Origin: Methylotetracoccus sp.
GTDB taxonomy: Bacteria > Pseudomonadota > Gammaproteobacteria > Methylococcales > Methylococcaceae
NCBI GenBank assembly: GCA_025458755.1
Contig: JALORT010000048.1
Coordinates: 1-9,161 of the forward strand
DNA length: 9,161 nt
Direction of reading: 5' to 3'
Both the position numbers and the translations under genes were made by a program. Under the pieces are notes generated by a model. It had not been told where the DNA came from. It worked only from the letters and a program-made list of their open reading frames with translations, and made no database searches. Shown piece after piece: positions 6,053 through 9,161 of the stretch; within the stretch, counting starts at the first letter, position 1; each line of letters begins with the position of its first letter.

Positions 6053-6601
6053 ATGAATCGACAGCTTCGCTTTGGTTCATCCACCGCCAGAATTCTGACG
6101 TTAGCGCTGCTCGTATTGTCAGCCGGCTGTGACAGTGGTTCGCCGGGCGCGGGTGCCAAGGGACCCAGCCCAGCCGCGGTGCGGCTGACCGGGCACGTGT
6201 TGAACGACGACGGACCCATTACCGCGGCCAAGATCGAAGCTCAGGATGCCAGCGGAGCCGTGGCCGCGCGCACTGAGATTAGGGGCGATTCCGTTTACAC
6301 GCTGACTATACCAGCGGGCGCGCGTTACCCGCTGATCCTGACTGCCTCTTCCGAGGATGGAGGTGAACCGGTGAAGGCGGCCGTGACGGATTCCGCGGTG
6401 CGCGAGCAGGATATCAGTGCGGTTACCACCATCGTCGTCGACACGGCGCTGAGCCTAGGCGGCATCAACGAGGCGAATCTCGCCAAGGCGGCCGGTGCAG
6501 CGATCGCCCAGCGCCGAAAATCGGGGGGCGGCGGTGGTGGCGGCCAGACGACCGAGAGCTTCAAAGGCGATCCAACCAAGCAGTACGGCGGCTGGCACTG
6601 A
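6053..6601 (+). CDS. Lipoprotein of unknown function with a Gly run
   Basis: A 182-residue predicted lipoprotein that I do not recognise. It has a basic N-terminus, a hydrophobic core and a lipobox LSAGC ending at C26. The residue after the cysteine is Asp (D27), which in enteric bacteria signals retention in the inner membrane; whether this holds here is unknown. Residues about 43-105 (VRLTGHVLNDDGPITAAKI onward to YTLTIPAG) resemble a carboxypeptidase-regulatory-like or Big/CnaB-type beta-sandwich. A helical Ala-rich part follows (140-154), then seven Gly in a row (158-164) and a polar tail ending YGGWH. The ATG at 6053 was preferred over upstream in-frame ATGs because GGAG lies eight bases before it and the signal peptide begins there. 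It is too short, and lacks the His-rich loop, to be the missing metal-binding protein of the nearby ABC transporter. Confidence 0.75.
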   Translation: MNRQLRFGSSTARILTLALLVLSAGCDSGSPGAGAKGPSPAAVRLTGHVLNDDGPITAAKIEAQDASGAVAARTEIRGDSVYTLTIPAGARYPLILTASSEDGGEPVKAAVTDSAVREQDISAVTTIVVDTALSLGGINEANLAKAAGAAIAQRRKSGGGGGGGQTTESFKGDPTKQYGGWH

Positions 6602-6646
6602 TCCAGTCTCGCTGCCATAAAACAAGATGCTCGTCGATACCCCGTT

Positions 6647-6673
6647 TGGCACGGCACGAGCCGATCAGTGCCG
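6647..6673 (+). promoter_or_regulatory. Sigma-54-like element overlapping a small hairpin, before the carbonic anhydrase gene
   Basis: TGGCACGGCACGAGCC at 6647-6662 has GG and GC with the correct ten-base gap, but the two T residues of the -12 element are missing. The same stretch can fold as CGGCAC (6652-6657) pairing with GTGCCG (6668-6673), which may be a 3'-end hairpin of the lipoprotein mRNA. Neither reading is strong. Confidence 0.2.
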
Positions 6674-6737
6674 GAGTGGACACAAAAAAGGCCGGAAGAA
6701 CGAACGTGGATAATCCGAGACATCTGCCCGACAATAG

Positions 6738-6769
6738 GCGCGCGTGAGACCAACTCGGTTCTTGCGCGC
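6738..6769 (+). other. Leader stem-loop upstream of the carbonic anhydrase gene
   Basis: GCGCGC at 6738-6743 pairs with GCGCGC at 6764-6769, and inside it AGACC (6747-6751) can pair with GGTTCT (6757-6762) with one bulge around the loop AACTC. It ends about 45 bases before the start codon and about 30 before the AGAGGAAG ribosome binding site. It may be a leader structure; no function can be assigned. Confidence 0.25.
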
Positions 6770-6814
6770 ATCCATCAACGCCGATAACAAAATCAATCAG
6801 AGGAAGATAACGCG

Positions 6815-7393
6815 ATGAGCAAAATTCTCGATGAAGTCCTTGCGGCCAACCAAGGCTATGCGTCCGGTTTTACCAAAGGTCACCTGCCGCTGCCGCCCGC
6901 CAGAGGGTTCGCGATCCTGACCTGCATGGATGCGCGCCTCGACCCCGCGAAATACGCCGGGCTATCTGAAGGCGATGCCCATGTGACCCGCAATGCGGGG
7001 GGGCGGGCCAGCGACGACGCGATCCGTTCGCTGGTGATTTCTCACAAGCTGCTCGGCACCAACGAATGGTTCGTCATCCACCACACCGATTGCGGCATGG
7101 AGCTGTTCACCAATGACATCATGGGAGATCTGCTCAGCCAAAGCCTGGACACCGCGAAAATCGACGCGAACGGCTGGCACGATGTAGGCCAAGGGCCGGG
7201 TTCCGCGGATGGCAAGTACATCAACTGGCTGACGATCAAGAACCAGGAGCAGAGCGTCGTCGAAGACGTGCTCCGAATCCGCAACCACAGCCTGGTTCCC
7301 AAGTACATACCGATCTACGGTTTCGTCTACGACGTCAAGACCGGCAAGCTGATCGAGGTGCCCGAAGCCATGAAGGCCGGACGGGCGGGCTGA
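6815..7393 (+). CDS. Beta-class carbonic anhydrase (or related COS/CS2 hydrolase)
   Basis: A 192-residue beta-carbonic anhydrase-fold enzyme, normally interconverting CO2 and bicarbonate in the cytoplasm. Zinc ligands are visible as C37 in CMDARLDP, H90 and C93 in HHTDCGM; the catalytic Asp-Arg dyad is D39 and R41. The short form with CMDAR and HHTDCGM belongs to the branch that includes mycobacterial Rv1284-like enzymes, and that branch also contains carbonyl sulfide hydrolase of Thiobacillus. In a sulfur-oxidation neighbourhood a COS hydrolase role is possible but is inference only; the motifs do not decide it. The ATG at 6815 is preceded by a good ribosome binding site (AGAGGAAG). The gene lies 213 bp after the lipoprotein gene and 73 bp before an ABC metal-transporter gene pair. 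Confidence 0.9.
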   Translation: MSKILDEVLAANQGYASGFTKGHLPLPPARGFAILTCMDARLDPAKYAGLSEGDAHVTRNAGGRASDDAIRSLVISHKLLGTNEWFVIHHTDCGMELFTNDIMGDLLSQSLDTAKIDANGWHDVGQGPGSADGKYINWLTIKNQEQSVVEDVLRIRNHSLVPKYIPIYGFVYDVKTGKLIEVPEAMKAGRAG

Positions 7394-7404
7394 TCATACC
7401 GCCG

Positions 7405-7434
7405 GGGCGCGGGCTCGCGCTGGGGCCCGCGCCC
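7405..7434 (+). terminator. Strong GC-rich hairpin between carbonic anhydrase and ABC genes
   Basis: A perfect 10-bp stem, GGGCGCGGGC at 7405-7414 and GCCCGCGCCC at 7425-7434, with a 10-base loop, starts 12 bases after the carbonic anhydrase stop. No T tract follows, so intrinsic termination would be partial at best. It may separate expression of the enzyme from the downstream transporter genes or stabilise the 3' end of the upstream message. Confidence 0.45.
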
Positions 7435-7466
7435 GCCAACAGATCAGCGCAGTGGACGAACTCAAC

Positions 7467-8168
7467 ATGATTGAGAATCGGGATGTCATCCTTTCGGTTC
7501 AAGACCTCGCAGTGACCTTTGGCGACACTGTGATCCTGCGTGATCTTTCTTTCTCCGTCGCCGCAGGCGCTGTGTTCGTGATTTTGGGTCCTAACGGCGC
7601 CGGGAAGACGACGCTTCTGCGCGCCTTGCTCGATCTGATTCCTCACGGCGGCAGGGTGACATGGCGCACCCAGAGCATCTCGTACCTTCCGCCTCATGAA
7701 TTTCTGCAACGACGAGAACTGCCTCCGCTCGACATCGAGGAGTTCTTTCGCTTCAAGACACGGAATCTCGCTGACATCAAGCGTGTCTTGGCCGAAGTGG
7801 GATTGGGAGAACCGGTGCTCCGGCGGCAGTTCGGTTCGCTTTCGACGGGCCAGTTCCAGCGCATGCTGATCGCCTGGGCGCTTGTCGACGATCCCGATGT
7901 GCTCGTCTTGGATGAGCCCACCGCCGGAATCGACGTGGGCGGCGAGGAAACCATCTACACGCTGCTCAACCGATTCCGTCAGAACAAGCCGCTGACCATC
8001 CTGCTGGTGACCCATGACCTCCAAATCGTCTGGGAATACGCCACCATGGTGCTGTGTCTCAATCGACAGAAGCTCTGCATGGGCGCACCCGAAGAAGTGC
8101 TCACGCCGCAGCGATTAAAGGACCTGTACGGGACTGGTGTGAAATACTATCAACACCAGCATCGGTGA
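7467..8168 (+). CDS. ABC transporter ATPase, Zn/Mn type (ZnuC-like)
   Basis: A 233-residue ABC ATPase that would power the adjacent ABC-3 permease. Walker A is GPNGAGKTT (41-49), the signature is LSTGQ (125-129), Walker B is VLVLDEP (145-151) and the switch His is in THD (H183). The pattern around Walker A and the D-loop (AGID) agree with the zinc/manganese import ATPases. Unusually, the Q-loop region reads ISYLPPHEF (71-79) where the family has a Gln after YVP, so the Q-loop Gln seems replaced by Pro. The ATG at 7467 was chosen; a GTG at 7452 in the same frame would add five residues but has no ribosome binding site. It ends four bases before the permease start. No C-terminal metal-regulatory extension is seen, and the substrate (Zn, Mn or Fe) cannot be fixed from sequence. 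Confidence 0.85.
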   Translation: MIENRDVILSVQDLAVTFGDTVILRDLSFSVAAGAVFVILGPNGAGKTTLLRALLDLIPHGGRVTWRTQSISYLPPHEFLQRRELPPLDIEEFFRFKTRNLADIKRVLAEVGLGEPVLRRQFGSLSTGQFQRMLIAWALVDDPDVLVLDEPTAGIDVGGEETIYTLLNRFRQNKPLTILLVTHDLQIVWEYATMVLCLNRQKLCMGAPEEVLTPQRLKDLYGTGVKYYQHQHR

Positions 8169-8172
8169 GCCT

Positions 8173-8967
8173 ATGACCAAAACCGTCCTGCTTGCACTGA
8201 TCCTAAGCGGAGTTACCGGCGCGTTGGCCGGGTATCTCGGTTCCTTGATGCTGACCAAGCGCATGGCGCTTATGGGCGGCGCTCTGGGTCATCTGACCTT
8301 GCCCGGAGTCGCTTTAGCGCTGCTCTACGATTTCGATGTGTCCCTCGGCGCACTGGTGTTCCTGGGACTCGGCGTCTCGGTCATCTGGTACCTGGAACAG
8401 AAGACCCATCTTCACCTGGAGGCACTGACAGCCGTGGTCTTCTCCACGTCGCTCGCGACCGCGTTTCTTTTTCTGCCGCGGCAGGAAGCGGACATCGCCT
8501 TGCTCGGTGACGTCTCTCACGTTACGGTTTTTATGGTGCTGGCCACTGTTACGATCGCAACGGGAATTTTTCTGACTGTCCGGCACATCTATTCGCACAC
8601 GGTGCTGATCGGCATCTCGCCCGATTTAGCCGCCTCGCGAGGCATCGATCTGCGCTGGCATAACACCCTCTACTTGCTCTGTGTAGCGCTGACCGTCGCT
8701 CTCGGGGTCCGGATCGTTGGGGGGTTGATGACCGCCGCGCTTCTCGCCGTACCGGCTTGTACGGCCCGAAACGTGAGCTGGAATCTAAAGCAGTATGCCT
8801 ATTTCAGCATGGCTGCCGGTGGTCTGGCGTCGGTACTCGGCGTTCTTGGCTACGTCGCGACAGGACTGCCACCCGGGCCGTTGATCGTTATCGCCAGCGG
8901 GCTTTTGTTTCTCGGGTCGGTGTACACCAAGGTGCGGTTCGGGAAGGTGCTGTCATCAGAGCCCTAG
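8173..8967 (+). CDS. ABC-3 family metal-ion permease (ZnuB-like)
   Basis: A 264-residue membrane protein with about seven to eight hydrophobic helices. The segment RMALMGGALGHLTLPGVALALL (residues 30-51) matches the conserved ABC-3 motif found in ZnuB, MntB and TroC permeases, with the conserved His in the H-x-x-LPGV context. The later stretch VRIVGGLMTAALLAVPACTAR (179-199) is the other family hallmark, near the ATPase-coupling region. It imports a divalent metal with the ATPase encoded four bases upstream; the spacing implies translational coupling, with GGTGAG before the ATG. A periplasmic binding protein gene, usually next to such pairs, is absent from the window. The GCCCTAGGGC palindrome at 8961-8970 overlaps the stop codon. 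Confidence 0.87.
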   Translation: MTKTVLLALILSGVTGALAGYLGSLMLTKRMALMGGALGHLTLPGVALALLYDFDVSLGALVFLGLGVSVIWYLEQKTHLHLEALTAVVFSTSLATAFLFLPRQEADIALLGDVSHVTVFMVLATVTIATGIFLTVRHIYSHTVLIGISPDLAASRGIDLRWHNTLYLLCVALTVALGVRIVGGLMTAALLAVPACTARNVSWNLKQYAYFSMAAGGLASVLGVLGYVATGLPPGPLIVIASGLLFLGSVYTKVRFGKVLSSEP

Positions 8968-8994
8968 GGCGGCGGTCTGCCCGCGCGACTGCGT

Positions 8995-9161
8995 TCAGAG
9001 CTGACGAACCCGAAATCCCTGTATTCGCTCCACGACCACGCCGGTCACTAGCGCGAAGACGATCATCCAGCCCGTGAGCGCCAGCGCATAAGACAGACCG
9101 AAGTAATGGACGAGGAGGGGCAGTAGAGGCAGCTTGACGCCCACGGCGTACAGGAACAGCG
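8995..9161 (-). CDS. C-terminal fragment of a membrane protein (runs off the right edge)
   Basis: The last 54 residues plus stop of a protein read leftward; its start lies beyond the window. Two hydrophobic stretches are visible, LFLYAVGVKLPLLPLLVHYF and YALALTGWMIVFALVTGVVV, followed by a basic tail ERIQGFRVRQL. This is a typical polytopic membrane protein end, and permease-like, but I do not recognise the family. It is convergent with the ABC permease gene, 27 bases apart, with only a short GGGC/GCCC repeat between. Coding is supported by the clean hydrophobic/basic pattern; the alternative open frame on the same strand shows no such pattern. Confidence 0.6.
   Translation of the reverse strand, partial: LFLYAVGVKLPLLPLLVHYFGLSYALALTGWMIVFALVTGVVVERIQGFRVRQL

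Noticed and set aside
6053..6601. Lipoprotein as the missing metal-binding protein of the ABC transporter
   Set aside because: At 182 residues it is far shorter than ZnuA-type proteins, has no His-rich loop or matching motifs, and is separated from the transporter genes by the carbonic anhydrase gene.
7335..8024. 229-codon minus-strand frame opposite the ABC ATPase
   Set aside because: Overlaps the carbonic anhydrase end and the ATPase with all catalytic motifs on the plus strand; no ribosome binding site or domain pattern.

Overview
The window looks like chromosomal DNA from a GC-rich proteobacterium, most likely a gammaproteobacterial sulfur oxidiser or methanotroph-type organism. That placement is inferred from the gene families, the high GC, the Tat-exported SorA-type sulfite dehydrogenase, the FisR-like regulator and a REP-like palindrome. 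No rRNA or tRNA gene, CRISPR array or intact mobile element is visible.

Left part (1-2344, all on the minus strand, read right to left): a sulfide-detoxification or oxidation operon. It holds an ETHE1-type persulfide dioxygenase, a TauE/SafE-type anion exporter, a small YgaP-like DUF2892 membrane protein and the N-terminus of a sulfide:quinone oxidoreductase (SQR) that runs off the left edge. SQR makes sulfane sulfur, the dioxygenase turns glutathione persulfide into sulfite, and the exporter can move sulfite or a related anion across the membrane.

Centre (2345-3921): a divergent control region followed by a PAS / AAA+ / Fis sigma-54 activator on the plus strand. Reading toward the dioxygenase there is a near-consensus -24/-12 (sigma-54) promoter. 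About 120-160 bp upstream of its predicted start lie four TGAWAC-like hexamers in helical phase, a strong candidate enhancer for the activator. The layout matches FisR control of persulfide dioxygenase and SQR genes.

Right of centre (4084-5604, minus strand): sorA-sorB, encoding a Tat-exported molybdenum sulfite dehydrogenase and its monohaem cytochrome c, which oxidise sulfite to sulfate in the periplasm. With the left operon this would complete a route from sulfide through persulfide and sulfite to sulfate.

Right part (6053-8967, plus strand): an unrecognised lipoprotein with a Gly run, a beta-carbonic anhydrase of the type that also includes carbonyl sulfide hydrolases, and an ABC-3 (ZnuBC-like) metal-ion ATPase/permease pair with no solute-binding protein in the window. 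A convergent membrane-protein fragment closes the right edge (8995-9161, minus). The most interesting unexplained signals are the phased hexamer array, the cysteine set of the regulator, the substituted Q-loop of the ABC ATPase, and the link between a zinc enzyme and a zinc-type transporter beside sulfur genes.
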